This document shows positions 34,791-47,437 of a DNA stretch of 64,000 bases, piece after piece. The notes under the pieces were generated by a model. That model searched no databases. It was not told where the DNA came from and saw only the letters and a list, made by a program, of their open reading frames with translations. This DNA is from Siphonodentalium dalli (Eukaryota > Mollusca > Scaphopoda > Gadilida > Siphonodentaliidae): positions 37,327,797 through 37,391,796 of the forward strand of contig CP136061.1 of NCBI GenBank assembly GCA_032622095.1, given 5' to 3'. The translations under genes were made by a program, and so were the position numbers. The number at the start of each line of letters is the position of its first letter. Position 1 is the stretch's first letter.

Positions 34791-35985
34791 AAGATATCAC
34801 AGTCCAGAACGCTCTTTATTATAGACTGATTTTGGGGAACGAATGCAACATCATGCGAGCCTTCTTCGCCAAAAGAGAAAAATATAACTGAACTTAGAAG
34901 AGACGCTCTGGATTCTTAAGGGCGACAATACTGCTCATAATGTACTGTGAATGTCACATATGTATATAAATAGTTATATATTAATAATATATTTATTTAT
35001 TCATTATTATTATCATTCTGCAACTGTCAGTTGAGGTGTATTGTAACGACAATTTTGTGAGTTCATTTCAGAGAAGATCAATGCACACGTACAATGTATG
35101 GAATACATGTACATGTAGCTCGTGAATATATTTTGACCACAAAACCAGACCAACGCCTTTATAACAATTAACACAAGTAATAATGTGTGATCAAATTAAA
35201 CTTAGTAATTGCGTGTTGTCATGCTACTGTTGTCATCATTGGAAGATAAGTGTTATATATTCCTCATATATACGGATTTTATATTTATGAAGACTTTCCA
35301 AAATTATAGGAATTTATTATGATGTAAAAAGAAAAAACTGTCCTGCTGCCAGGGGGGGGGGGGGGGTCGGAATTTTTTTTCAGGCACGTATGGCATTGTT
35401 TCCCTTTCGATCATTTTTTGTACCCAACCACCCCCACCGCCAATTTTTTTCGTTCCGTTTTCGGCAGTTTTTTCCGACCATTTTTTGACACCCACCCCCC
35501 TTTTAACACTAAAACAGAGATTTGCGGGGGGAAATTCACTGTAAACAGCTGTATATGAATTGCTGTGCATAATATTTATCATGGATGTTAACATGGACAT
35601 GTAAATAGGAATGAGTCATTTTGAGGTCATTCGGCCAAAGAAACATGGCTGCCAGCGGCCATCTTGGATTTCAAAATTTGCATCTCTCATTCAAAGTGGT
35701 TTTGAAGCCCAACTCATTGCCAAAACACTAAAAAACAAGCAGGATTTTTTTTTTTTTTTTTTTTAGTTGCGGAAAAAATTGCTTGTTGGTGGCTTTGACC
35801 ACCCACCCAAAAATGTTTTTCAACATCCCCCTGCTGCTGCAGGAAATAACGACAAACAGCGCTCGTTGCTTCTTTTTTCTGATATGGAAAAAACAATGAT
35901 CGTTCTGTTGAATTTGTTTAATCTCAATATAACCGTACATATTCATACAGTAGTTGAGATAACATATCAAATACAAGTATACATG
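34791..35985. other. no gene; homopolymer-rich repeat remnants
   Basis: One GAACGCTCTTTATTATAG word lies at 34808. A run of about 16 G at 35353 is followed by T-rich and C-rich blocks up to about 35530, and a T-run at 35744-35764. Near 35,646, CATGGCTGCCAGCGGCCATC and TTGGATTTCAAAA resemble the YY1-like monomer of the 16-kb array. The frames in this stretch are low-complexity artefacts. Confidence 0.45.
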
Positions 35986-37408
35986 TGAAATTAATATTTA
36001 CAAGTGATCAAGCAAATTACATACACAAGAAGCACAACCAATTATCGCCATTAACATCGGCATTTATTATCATGTATACGCCCTATGCGATGCGACACAA
36101 TTTAACCGAATTGAAACTCATCAATGCGGAATCAAATCAAATCAATATCAACCCCGGAAATACTCATCTGACTAGATATAATTAATAGTTTATGAGTTTC
36201 ACACGAGTATACGATACATTAATACAAATGCTTCGGAATTTCGATATTTTGTTGATTTTATTTCAAACGTCAGAATATGAAAAGACCTGACAATATAATT
36301 GTACGATATTGGATATGGCCCACTGGTGTATCAATGGTTTAAAAACAATAACCACCACCCCGACCGAGTCCCACGCGACCTTCTCGTGTGAGAATTAAAT
36401 TTCTACAAGAATTCATTGAGTGTAGGAATTTCTTTCATGTTGTTTACTCTGGCCATTCACCAGCCAATCATCGTCCCGATTAATTGCGCGCTCGTTGTGG
36501 CCATACGTCGGTCAGCTGTCGCACAAGAAAAACATTTTAAATGTTCAAGGTTAAACTTGTTTACGAAAATCAAGAGTCCACACATGCGGTGTTTGCGGCT
36601 AGCTTCTCGCCTTGGCGGGAACATGTGTTTTTGAGTGTTTGGTAAAATCATCAGCGTTGTTTTATTTTATTTATCCTCGTGGCCGCCTCATTTTAGCATC
36701 ACTGTTTAGCTGGGACTTACAATTTGAACTGTTTTGGCGTGGTTTTCGATCCTCATTTGCCAACTGAATTCCAAAAAGGGCATAGCTATCAAAGGGGCAC
36801 TTCTCCTGTTTAATATAATGAATTTGTACATGCCACCTGTTTGAGGCTGACCATGCGATGTGATGCATATAACATAATAGAAGCTAAACATTGAACATAA
36901 CATTATGGCAAATCTCACTAACCAAGCAAATACACGTACATGTATCATCCAATTTCCCGACTGCTTTTGTCGGGTGGTTTACACCAAGGGCTCAGACGGT
37001 TATTCATTTATAAACTAAAATTTGTCCTCGAATTTAGCTATTTTTGGTTCAGAATTCATTATTTCATGGAAAAATATGTGAGATCCCGTGACCTTAAATT
37101 TATAACAGAAATTGAGCGCATACAACCATATCGGAATGGTAACCTTTTGAATGCCATACATTTGACTGATATGTTGTAACGTTCAATATACTACAATAAG
37201 TACATACTTTATTTAACTGGCAAGATATATAATAAGACAGCAATTAGGGGAGAGAACAATAAATCTCATGTCGAAAAATTAAACGAAGTGTTCTCACGTG
37301 ATTATCTGGGTCACCTTAATAGTGTTGAGTTCGTTATGGACATAATATGGAGACGATTACAAAGTCTCGATTCATCAAAACACATGATTTACTCTCCCTT
37401 GGTAACAA
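35986..37408. other. no recognised feature
   Basis: AT-rich with a slightly GC-richer stretch near 36,450-36,650. The frames there (both strands) have no recognisable motif. No repeat ends were noticed. Confidence 0.45.
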
Positions 37409-37535
37409 AAGATAGCCCATGATAAGTTGAACACATCAGATTAACATCTAAGCCAGTCTGATGTTTTTGTGTCTTTTCTCACCATAAATTGGTTTCAGAT
37501 ATCAAAATAAAACAAAACGCAAGGCACTGGCTGAC
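37409..37535. repeat. short fragment related to family R
   Basis: AAGCCAGTCTGATGTTTTTG and CTCACCATAAATT echo the 3' part of family R (ACCAGTCTGATGTTTTAGAG, then AAACCATAA). It is too short to delimit. Confidence 0.35.
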
Positions 37536-37709
37536 ACAACTGAAGCACATTAACCAGGACAACCGTAAATAAACAAGAGTTATTCTTAGGACCATGGACA
37601 CTATGTGGCATCGGACGGTGAATGTTTATGTGTTATATTACGTCGTTTGTACACCCTGAACCTATAAGGAGATTGATGTCAAAGATGGTTTACGGAACAA
37701 CAAGTCGTG

Positions 37710-38100
37710 CAGGGACGTGGCTAGATATTTGGGTGGGGGGGGGGGGGTCCACATTGACATTTATAACTGTACACCCCAATCGAAATATCATTTGCACCCC
37801 TCCCTTCACCCTTCCCTTGTGATGAAACTTTCCAACTGGTGCCTCAAACATTCTGACTGTTAGAAATTTCCAACCTGACACCCCACCCCCTAATTTGGGC
37901 CATAAGGTTGAAAAAATTTCAACTGATGGCCATTTCAGACCAACATTTTTACCAAAATAGATAAACATGTTGCTGTTGGTATAATAACACATATTCGCAA
38001 ATAATTATGGAAACATCTTGGAAAATCAAACAATGAGAAAAATACCTGTTGAAAATTTCGACAAACTTCGAGCCGATACACCCCCCCCCCCCCCCCGCAC
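37710..38100. mobile_element. partial hAT-type element related to 2651-3706
   Basis: The left end CAGGGACGTGGCTAGATATT matches the hAT element's CAGGGATGTGGCTAGAGGG. It also shares TTAGAAATTTCCAACCTGAC, AAGGTTGAAAAAATTTCAAC, TGATGGCCATTTCAGACC and a GATACACCCCC block near the right side (38075). The expected CCACATCCCTG right end is missing, so the copy is 3'-decayed or truncated. G- and C-runs sit at each side. Confidence 0.55.
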
Positions 38101-39360
38101 AGTCATGCAATATAACTTTTTTTAATTGAAGTTGCGACATGCTACAACGTATATACATGTATATACAACAAATAATACATAACGTATGTACATAAATCAA
38201 TTATTCCATCATATTGTATGGTATTAATAATGACAAACAATACATAGCATGTATGTACATCAATCAATTCTTCCATCATATTGTATGGTATTAATAATAA
38301 AGGCAAATGAAGCTAATATATTCAGGAATATTTTTCTTGAATGGTATATAAGTAATATTTATTTATATATAGTATAACATACTACTAGCGCCATGGTAAC
38401 TTGTTAAACGCCAATTTTAAGAACATGCTCACTCTTTTCAATATACTAATAGTTAGCAGTGACAACAATCTGTAGATTTTATTTATATATAGATCACACA
38501 TTTCTGATGATTTCATAGAACGGGTGGAATAGGGAGCTTTTCAGGTCGATGAACGTAATATTACACGGGAAGTGAAGGCTGGCCCTCTTGAATAAGATAA
38601 ATAAATCTTCTAGTTTCACGCTTCATAACTTAATTGTTGGAGAACAGTCTCTAATGGAATATCTCTAAACATTCCCACACAACGAGGCGTAATGATCCAC
38701 GTATTCCCTGGTAACATATACGTTATTGACACAATGTGGCGTAATCTCAGACACTAACTTGTGGTACTAATATAGCACCTTGCATGACGCCCTTGGGGGA
38801 ACCTGACAAAACGCCACATTGTGAGAACGCCACATTTTCATTTGGTCCGAAAACCACAAATTTTGGACGAAATGCCACTCTATTTGGGCGAAACGCATCC
38901 TAAATTTATTCACATTTATTACGTATCAAAAACAAACTTTGTGTGTTTATTTCGATCATCGACGTAAATATAGATCGATGTTTCGATAAATGAACCTATA
39001 AGGCTTATGGAGAGTTGCATAGTTTCAGAATCGTGGTCCAAAGTATATTGCCTGCTGTTTGGCTATGGAGGCACGGTTGCTCTGGGTAGAAATCTAGCCA
39101 ACTCATTCGCAACAAATATTCCAATAAAACACGACTCTGGATTCTCGATATGGATAATTTGATATAAAAATTCTGGTGCTGAATTTAAAATAGCTTCACA
39201 TATCAACAACTGGTATGAGCATGTGTCGCCGATAGAAAACCTCCGCTTGAAATTGTTGGTCCTTAAATCAATATTACCGGAATATTAGAGAATGCCTCAT
39301 CCTAATTTGATATTAAACTGGTAAACGAATATTTTGACACAAAATATATTTCTTAAATGA
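38101..39360. other. no gene; one 68-bp tandem duplication
   Basis: The block with GTATGTACAT, ATCAATT, TTCCATCATATTGTATGGTA and TTAATAAT occurs twice, at about 38168-38235 and 38236-38300. CACAATGTGGCG words occur near 38,732 and as the complement near 38,812. Nothing coding was recognised. Confidence 0.5.
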
Positions 39361-39883
39361 ATCTTTCGCACACAATATACATGTAGATAGCGTCATATTT
39401 ATAGTTGTAATACCATTTTGACATTCGTCTACAGTGAGCAACAGGAACCTCAGATTTGTCATATAAGAGTATCTGTAATATGTCTGGTCTCTTGGGACAG
39501 TAATAATTAGTTAATCGGAAGTGGTTCCCAGATGAGCAATTAGACGCGGGCCCCAGATAATCACGAGTAACTGATTTACAGGTTACAGATGTCGCGGTGG
39601 AACTTATATCTCGGCTTAGTCTGAGAGATAATTAATATCGCTCGGTGTTTTACTATTAGATGGGGTTAATTAATATCGCTCGGTGTTTTACTATTTATAG
39701 GGTTGTGCAAATGACCTCTGGTATTTTAATGTCACCAGTGGGCGTTTATAGAGACGGGCATAACATTGGAACCTTACTCGACCAGAGGCACCGCTTTTGG
39801 TATTATGGTATGACCGCCTGGTCTTATGTTAATGGTGCCTTATTTATAGGTGTGTTCTGGGGCTAAGCAGATGGTAAACTTAA

Positions 39884-40375
39884 AGGCACGTGCGGCCCTT
39901 AATTGTCGAAAATATTCATATTTGTTCCAAACACCGTAAACAGAAAAACATTGAAACGCATACAGTTCCGTTCATATATACCATGACCATCGCGTAAACA
40001 GCATGTTATCATAAAGACCTACTATATTTTACCTAAGCAAGAGCCTGATTGTGTTATAGAAGACAGCACAATGCTACTGGCTAATCACACACAAATGGCA
40101 TAAACGCTCTTTATTAGTTCCATATCAGGTATTCACCAACAAAGAACGCTCTTTATGTTTACCATCATAATATAAACAAGCACCAGAAAAGTAACTTTGT
40201 ATGCATTTGTTTACATAACAATGGTCAAACTTATGACCATAACGTTTTATGCGATATTTCTTATTTGTATACGGACAAAGTCTATCTACATTTTGATGTT
40301 CTTTCCGTTTGTGGCGGTTTTTGACGGGTGGAGATATTTTCACAGGATACCCACCGCCAAGGCCAACCGTGGTCT
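39884..40375 (-). mobile_element. TTAA-flanked MITE, family M copy 3
   Basis: Reverse orientation to M2 and M4, running from AGGCACGTGCGGCCCTTAAT to GGCCAACCGTGGTCT; 492 bp between TTAA at 39880-39883 and 40376-40379. It is very similar to M4 by eye, so the two are likely recent. It carries the paired GAGCG motif in reverse near 40103-40165. Confidence 0.85.
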
Positions 40376-40846
40376 TTAAGTCTTACTGTGTTAAATTTCT
40401 GCCACGCCACGCGTTTGAACTTATTTTTCCAATCGCTATAGGACTGAATGAGAGAAAATATGTATCCATATTAAGACAATATTCTTTAGCGAGCTCACAC
40501 CATTAATATACACCCTCCGATAGACAGTGCCATATTTATAGTTGTTGTAATAATATTATGAAAGGCATCTACATTGATCATCATAAAAATGAAGCTCATA
40601 TTTGTCATAGAAGTACATCTGTAATATTACGAAGGTCTCTTGTGGTGATAATAATAATTAGTTAATCGGAAGTGGTTCCTAGAGGATCCATTAGACGCGG
40701 TCACCAGATAATCACGTGTATCTGATTTACAGGTTACAGATGTCGTGGTGGGAACTTATATCTCGGCTTATTATGAGAGTTAATTAATATCGCTCGGTGT
40801 TTTTACTATTAGATATGGTTGTGGCAAATGACTTCTGGTCTTTTAA

Positions 40847-41339
40847 AGGTACGGTTGGCCTTGGCGGTGGGTATCCTGTGAAAATATTTCCACTCATCAA
40901 AAACCGCCACAAACAGAAAGAACATCAAAATGTAGACAGACTTTGTCCGTATACAAATAAGAAATATCGCATAAACAGTATGTTATTGTCATTTGTTTGA
41001 CCATTGTTATGTAAACAAAAGCATAAAAAGTTACTTTTCTGGTTTTTGTTTATATTATGATGGTAAACATAAAGAGCGTTCTTTGTTGCTGAATTCCTGA
41101 TATGGAACTAATAAAGAGCGTTTATATCATTTGTGTGTGATTAGCCAGTGACACTTTGCTGTCTTCTGTAACACAATCAGGCTCTTGCTTAGGTAAAATA
41201 TAGTAGGTCTTTATGACAACATGCTGTTTACGCGATGGTCATGGTATATATGAACGAAACTGTATGCGTTTTAATGTTTGTCTATTTACGGTGTTTGGAA
41301 CAAATATGAATATTTTCGACAACTAAGGCCTCCGTGCCT
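40847..41339 (+). mobile_element. TTAA-flanked MITE, family M copy 4
   Basis: It starts AGGTACGGTTGGCCTTGGCG and ends GGCCTCCGTGCCT; 493 bp between TTAA at 40843-40846 and 41340-41343. The same position in sister units reads GGTCTTTTAATGTACCC (42750) and GGTCTTTTAATGTCGCC (43843), giving empty sites with a single TTAA. This is direct evidence of insertion into TTAA. Confidence 0.88.
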
Positions 41340-41504
41340 TTAATGTAGCCGATGTCGTTATCTACTAAGACGGAGCATAAAATTGGAACCTTACTTGATC
41401 AGTAGCACCGCTTTTGGCATCAGAGTGTGACCGCCTGGTCTTATATTAATTGTGCCTTATTATCGGGGGGGGGGATATAATTTGTCAGCGTACCTATGTT
41501 ATAA

Positions 41505-41795
41505 ATTACCAAAAAATATGACTTTGCTAATTTGCAAACTAAAATTTTGATTCAAAGGTCAGACTTATACTTGAATGGTACTCCTGTTAATGACTTCGAG
41601 CGATAGTAACATTATTTGCATAAAACCCATGGCGCCCGCGAATATATAAATAACCAAATGTGATTTTGCTAATTTGCAAATAAAATTTGTATTCAAAGTT
41701 CAGACTTACATACTTGAATGGTACACATTTGATGCTTTCGAGCGATAGTAACAGTTTTTGCATAAAACCCCATGGTGCCCGCGAATGTGGTTGTT
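41505..41795. repeat. about 140-bp direct repeat, two copies
   Basis: Two units in tandem (about 41505-41645 and 41646-41795) share TTGCTAATTTGCAAA, TTCAAAG(G/T)TCAGACTTA, ACTTGAATGGTAC, TCGAGCGATAGTAACA and GCATAAAACCC. They lie in the extra block of array unit B. Confidence 0.75.
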
Positions 41796-44619
41796 CTATC
41801 TTGTGGAATCTAATATGTATATTGTGTACATACATGTATGCATATAATTTACCACCCCAAGTTTGATGACCAATAGGTGCACATTTAAACAGAGTATTCT
41901 ATCCTGTTCTATTCTGCTGTACTAAACTTAATGATTATACCTGGATTTGGATCACTAATGCCATAAGTCATTAAACACATATCGTGTTCATTCTATACTA
42001 CCTTGATTCAATCTGAGGGAAATTAAAGCGACTCAGTATTGCAACATTCATATTGACCTCATACCAAAAGGGTGTTATTTATGTTACTGCACAATAAAAC
42101 ACTCTCAGCTAGTGAATAATTAGGGGAAAAACAGAAAAGGAAAAAAATTTCAAGCCCCAGGGGGGGGAATGGGATTTTCTTGGTTCTGGACCACCCACCC
42201 GGCCCTGTGTAAGTTTTCGTCAGTCCTCCACCCCTATCTCAGATGCGTTTGAACTTATTTATTTCAAGCTGGGGCAGAACAAATATTGATCCATATTAAG
42301 ACAATATTCTTCGGCGAGCTCACACCATTAAAGATACACCCTCCGATAGACAGTACCATTATGTATAGTTGTTGTAATAATATTATGAAATGCATCAACA
42401 GTGATCAACATAAAAATGAAGCTCATATATACATCTGTAATATTACGCCCTTCTCTTGTGATAATAATTAATTAATCGGAATAATTAGTTAATATCGGAA
42501 GTGGTTGCCAGAGAAACAATTGTCATAGAAGTAAATCTGTAATATTTCGGACTTATCTAATTGGGATAATAATAATTAGTTAATAGGAAGTGGTTCCTAT
42601 ATGACCCATCAGAGGCGGCTCCCAGATAATCACGCGTAACTGATTTACTGGTTCCAGATGTCATGGTGGAACTTATATCTCGGCTTATTATGAGAGTTAA
42701 TTAATATCGCTCGGTGTTTTACTATTACATAGGGTTGTGCAAATGACTTCTGGTCTTTTAATGTACCCGATCGTTATCTACTGAGACGGGGCATAAAATT
42801 GGAACCTTACTCGATCAGAAGCACCGCTTTTGGTAACAGATTGTGACCGCCTGGTCATATATTAATTGTGCCTTATTTGCATGTGTGTTGGTGGTGCTAA
42901 GAGGATTGGTAAAATTCAGGCCATGCGTCCGGGGGTGGGGGCGTCCGCAACAATATTCCATACACATTGGTGAACAAAATTAATTCCATCGACCAGTGAC
43001 CCACCACTTTTTACATGATTTTTACACTGCTTTTTATAGCTGCTTTTAAAAAATGAAATAAGTCCCCAACGTTTGCATATGCATGATGACAAATGCAATG
43101 TTTGTACATTACCCTTCATGCTGATTAGTGTATACAAATCTATCAGTGATAAACTATTTCATGCATGCAGCTTTCGCGGAAATCATATTTTTCATCGTAC
43201 CTGTCTTAAATGACCAATTATGACTTTGCTTATTAGCAACACACTTAACATATTGATCAATTGGGCCCTTATTGAGTGGTTGAGTGGAGCATATCTACTA
43301 CCCCCCCCCCCCCCCGCATCATGCGTTTGAACTTTTTTTTCCAAATTGCTGGAGCTGAAGCAAAAAGAATATTGATATATATTAAGACAATATTCTTCAG
43401 CGAGCTCACACCGTTAAAGATACTTCTCCGATAGATAGTGCCACACTTAGATAGTGCCATACTTATAGTTGTAATAATATTATAAAATGCATCTTCAGTG
43501 ATCAAAATAAACAGATTTGTCATATAAGTATATCTGTAATATTTCTGACTTCTTGTGACTGTAATAATTAGTTAATATCGGAAGTGGTTCCCATAGGAAC
43601 AATTGTCATAAAGTAAATCTGTAATAGTTCGGACTTATCTAATTGGGATAGTAATAATTAGTTAATCGGAAGATGTTCCCAGGTGACCAATTAGAGGCAG
43701 CCCCCAGATAATCACATCTAACTGATTTACAGGTTACAGATGTCGCGCCGGAACTTATATCTTTGGTTATTATGAGAGTTAATTAATATCGCTCGGTGTT
43801 TTACTATTATATAGTGTTGGGTAAATAACTTCTGGTCTTTTAATGTCGCCAATGTCGTTATCTATTCAGATGGGGCATAAAATTGGAACCTTACTCGATC
43901 AGAAGCACCGCTTTTGGTATCAGAGTGTGACCGCCTGGACTTGTGTTAATGGTGCGTTATTTGCAGATGTGCTTGTGATCAGCCTGATGGTTCTATGTGG
44001 GACAGTCCCACCTCAAGTTTGAGGCCTCAAATATTGAATTATGACTGTTAAATTTCAAACATATATCATTTCTGATGTGGGCAATGTGTCTGTGTCATAG
44101 TTATATATCCGCCGGGTCTGACGCCAGTGTTACATCCCAAATAAGGCAGAAAAACAGCGGCGATCGAATATAGATGAAAACACCAGGTTACACAAATTGC
44201 CATCATTCCAAACACCGATTAAATTCTAGAAACCATTCAGACACAGAGCGGCTCTATTAAAACCATAAGGTGATCACTTGCACTGGTGGCCATTTGAATT
44301 CGATTCGCGGAGCAGTGAAAGATTAATTAACGATTTACAGATGTATAGGAGTTTCAGTTTCCAAGATCATTATTGGAGTTAATGAACATCATTCGGGTCT
44401 TTTGAGTTAGGCAGTATTGTGCAAATTACCCTCGGTTCTTTAATGTCGCCGGCATTCCTATCTAATGTGATCATGCGTTTAATCGAAACCGCTCACAGAT
44501 GACATATTAAACCTGACGGTCCCATTACGTGACGTCGGTAGAGCTATATATATGTCTGGATAAATTAATTCTAAATTCCAAAACTATGGATGTTTGGGCT
44601 TTATTTCGAAATCAACGAC

Positions 44620-45002
44620 CCGTAGTTACTATGCCCCCGATCCCCGTAGTTACTATGCCCCCGATCCCCGTAGTTACTATGCCCCCGATCCCCGTAGTTA
44701 CTATGCCCCCCCCCGATCCCCGTAGTTACTATGCCCCCGATCCCCGTAGTTACTATGCCCCCGATCCCCGTAGTTACTATGCCCCCGACCCCCGTAGTTA
44801 CTATGCCCCCCCCCGACCCCCGTAGTTACTATGCCCCCGATCCCCGTATACAGTTACTATGCCCCCGATCCCCGTAGTTACTATGCCCCCGATCCCCGTA
44901 GTTACTATGCCCCCCCCCGATCCCTGTAGTTACTATGCCCCCGATCCCCGTAGTTACTGTGCCCCCGATCCCCGTAGTTACTATGCCCCCGATCCCCGTA
45001 GG
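44620..45002. repeat. 24-bp minisatellite, about 16 copies
   Basis: The unit is GTAGTTACTATGCCCCCGAT plus CCCC, with C-run length changes in a few copies. Because 24 is a multiple of three it reads as an open Pro/Val/Thr/Met repeat on both strands, which is an artefact of the repeat. It runs straight into the pearl-like array at 45003. Confidence 0.95.
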
Positions 45003-45720
45003 AGGTTCGGGCATATAGCCGAAGGGTCCGTCCGCCGGGGCGTCCATTCGTCCGTCCGTCCGAACATATCACCTTGTAGCTCGGGTGTTAGTTTTCGGAT
45101 TCCGTTGTCCTTTGACATGGTGATAGCACATGTTGGGGGAAAGGATACACACTACTATAGTCTACTACGGGATTCGTCCATTAACGTTTACCAGAGTTAC
45201 GGCCTTTTTTGACTTGTGAATCGTGTGTCCGTCCGAATATATCACCTTGTAACTCGGGTGTTATATATATATATATACAATCATCGGATTTTGTTGTCCT
45301 TTGACATGGTAATAGCACAGGTTGGGGGAAAGGATACACACATACTATGGGTTTCGTCCATTATTTTGTTTACCAGAGTTACGGCCCTTGTTTGACTTGG
45401 GAATTTATTAATTTTGTGTCCGCCTGAACATATCAACTTGTAACTCGGGTGTTAATTATATTATGTCGTTGTCCTTTTGGCATGGTGATAGCACAGCTCA
45501 AGGAAAGGATACCGGCTTACTACGGGTTTCGTCTATTAATTTTTACCAAAATGTACGGCCCTTGTTTGACTAAAATTTTTGAAGCTCTTCTTTGACTTGA
45601 GAATTTCTGAATTTTGTATCCGTGTGAAAATTTCAGCTTGAAATATGGGCGTGGATCATTTTATTTGGTTGTGCTATGATGTATCAATAGCCAATGTTTA
45701 AGGGGAAAGGATATACCCAC
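45003..45720. repeat. pearl-like element PL4, about 180-bp monomers
   Basis: It opens GGGCATATAGCCGAAGGGTC and a GTCC tract (about 45029-45060). Four diverged monomers follow, starting near 45053, 45227, 45416 and 45615. Shared words are ACATATCACCTTGTA, CTCGGGTGTTA, TTGTCCTTTGACATGG, GATAGCACA, GGAAAGGATACAC and TTTACCAGAGTTACGGCC. The GTCC tract at the start is the complement of the GGAC tract at the end of PL1, so PL4 is read in the opposite sense. Confidence 0.65.
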
Positions 45721-46089
45721 TAGTTTATGGGGGGAGGTCTCGTAATGATATATACGTCTTAGATTTATAACTGACTCTTTGAGGGAGATTATGTCTATTT
45801 TTCTTGGCATGAAGATGCAACGAGTCACTGACATCATTGACAAACAAAAATGACCCGTGGCCAAATCGACGTATAAATTTCAACCCTAACAACAAATTTG
45901 GAATTTGGTCGGTTTTTGAGCTATTTCCCGAAGGCACTCATCCGTTGTTTTTCTACGCCTTTTTTAAACGGACACGGCTCATTCGAAGGTATAAGATTGG
46001 TTGCCAAATACACGAAATATTGATATACCGGCCTCGGTCTGAACAATACTTGCCATTTTCCAGCTTACACTTATATTATAAGTAATACA
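45721..46089. other. no recognised feature
   Basis: Overlapping short frames occur on both strands (45661-46085) without recognisable domains. No repeat ends were found. Confidence 0.4.
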
Positions 46090-46093
46090 TTAA

Positions 46094-46451
46094 CCCTTTA
46101 CCCAACAGAAGGGCCCTGTGCCAATACATTCTCTTATATATGCGAGTCGACCATAGGTCGCCTCGCATATATAAGAGAATGCATTGGCTTAACACATTAC
46201 AAATTATAAAATTGTTAAAGAATGTAAGAAAAAATGGTAAAAAAAGATTTTTTTTAGGTCGACTCGCATATATAAGAGAATGCATTGGCACATGCACAGG
46301 CATTGGCACATAACTGTAACTATCACAATGTGGTCAAGGAGCCGGTTCCAATTATATCCATATTTGTATGGTTCTATTGAGACAGACCGGAGATATTTTA
46401 GGCTGTTGAAGCTTTATTTGGCCGGTTTTGGCCGCTTTGTTGGGTTAAGGG
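46094..46451 (+). mobile_element. TTAA-flanked hairpin MITE, H2
   Basis: Same shell as H1: CCCTTTACCCAACA, ending TTGTTGGGTTAAGGG, between TTAA at 46090-46093 and 46452-46455. The first hairpin is complete (46120-46188). The second keeps only its right half (46257-46289), and a short duplication of GCATTGGCACA follows. H2 is therefore an internally deleted sister of H1. Confidence 0.82.
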
Positions 46452-46455
46452 TTAA

Positions 46456-47437
46456 CACTGAACGCTCTTTGTTGTTTTATGTCGTGTAACTGCATGACTA
46501 TTGTTTGTTTGCATGAGACACAAACATAGTGTTCAAATTTGTATTTTTATGACTTTAATGCGTCTTTCTGGGACATACAATGCTCGTAGAAAGGAAGATC
46601 AAGTATTTGTCGACCTATTTCGGTACCGGGAATAATTCAAAAGCGAATATTATTATGTGTATTTTGGAGCGAAATCCGCCATATATAAAACGGGGCGTAT
46701 AATTTTTCAGGTTTGTATGCGTTCGTCTGTCTGTCCGTCGGTTTGTCGTTTCATTGCCGGGCGATACATATATGACTGAACTTGATTTTACAAGAGTTAT
46801 GGGCCTTTGTCGGAATTTGCGGCTGGCAAAATCTGTTTATGCATGTTGACAGATTGAAATTAATTTAGTATGCAGATTTACTCCCATAAAATACAGGTCA
46901 AGTTCGCTGCGGAGTTGCGTCCGCTAATTATTACCATAGTTACAGACCTTTTTCGACTTGAATTTAGGTTTTCTTGGTTTTTGTCTGGATGATACATATA
47001 GCTATAGGGTTGCTTGGTCGCCACCAAACTTGTGGTTGAATTATCATAAGAAACAAAACGAGCATAATTTCAGGCCTCAATTGCCACGGGGGTACAATAC
47101 CTCTTTGTGGACTATTTTAATTGTGTATTCAGTATAGCATTACGCGTATTTATCAACCTATTTTTTATCCACTGCGCGGTAAACATGCATATGAGAGCAA
47201 CTACTTGGTCTTTGTATAATGGTTGCACTCGTTTAAGAAGGAGTAATATTATATTAAATATACTTATGGCTTTAATACCCATATACATGTGCACCCATAT
47301 TGCACAACGTTGCTGTACACACTCATTTCACACGGACGAGTCACCTCTATTTCTCAGAAATGCAGATGCAATTGTGATTCATATTCATGGTGGTCATTCT
47401 AACTTGTGGGGGGGGGGACAACACAAGTAGGCAATAA
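46456..47437. other. no gene; pearl-like 5' fragment
   Basis: GAACGCTCTTTGTTG at 46461 is one more GAGCG word. 46715-46760 holds a GTCTGTCTGTCC tract, followed by CGATACATATATGACTG, ACAAGAGTTATGGGCCTTTG and a related TTACCATAGTTACAGACCTT block. This is the same style as PL4. The frame at 47107-47430 is not recognisable. Confidence 0.45.

Larger units (their letters stand above)
39362..44480. repeat. tandem array, period about 1.1 kb, with inserted MITEs
   Basis: Units recur near 39362 (A), 40385 (B), 42235 (C), 43320 (D) and, strongly diverged, 44310 (E). Landmarks are GCGTTTGAACTTATTTTTCC, ATTAAGACAATATTCTT, AATTAGTTAATCGGAAGTGG, AATTAATATCGCTCGGTGTT, TGGAACCTTACTCGATCAG and AGCACCGCTTTTGGTA. 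Units B and C carry extra blocks. M3 and M4 are inserted in the A/B region and have matching empty sites in C and D. No gene is supported inside a unit. Confidence 0.8.

Noticed and set aside
35340-35530. coding frame over the G/C and T runs
   Set aside because: Low-complexity homopolymer sequence produces the frame; nothing else supports it.
44529-44825. 98-codon frame with a Pro-Val-Val-Thr-Met-Pro-Pro-Ile repeat as a repeat protein
   Set aside because: It is produced by the 24-bp minisatellite, which is open on both strands because 24 is a multiple of three; C-run changes shift the frame between copies.
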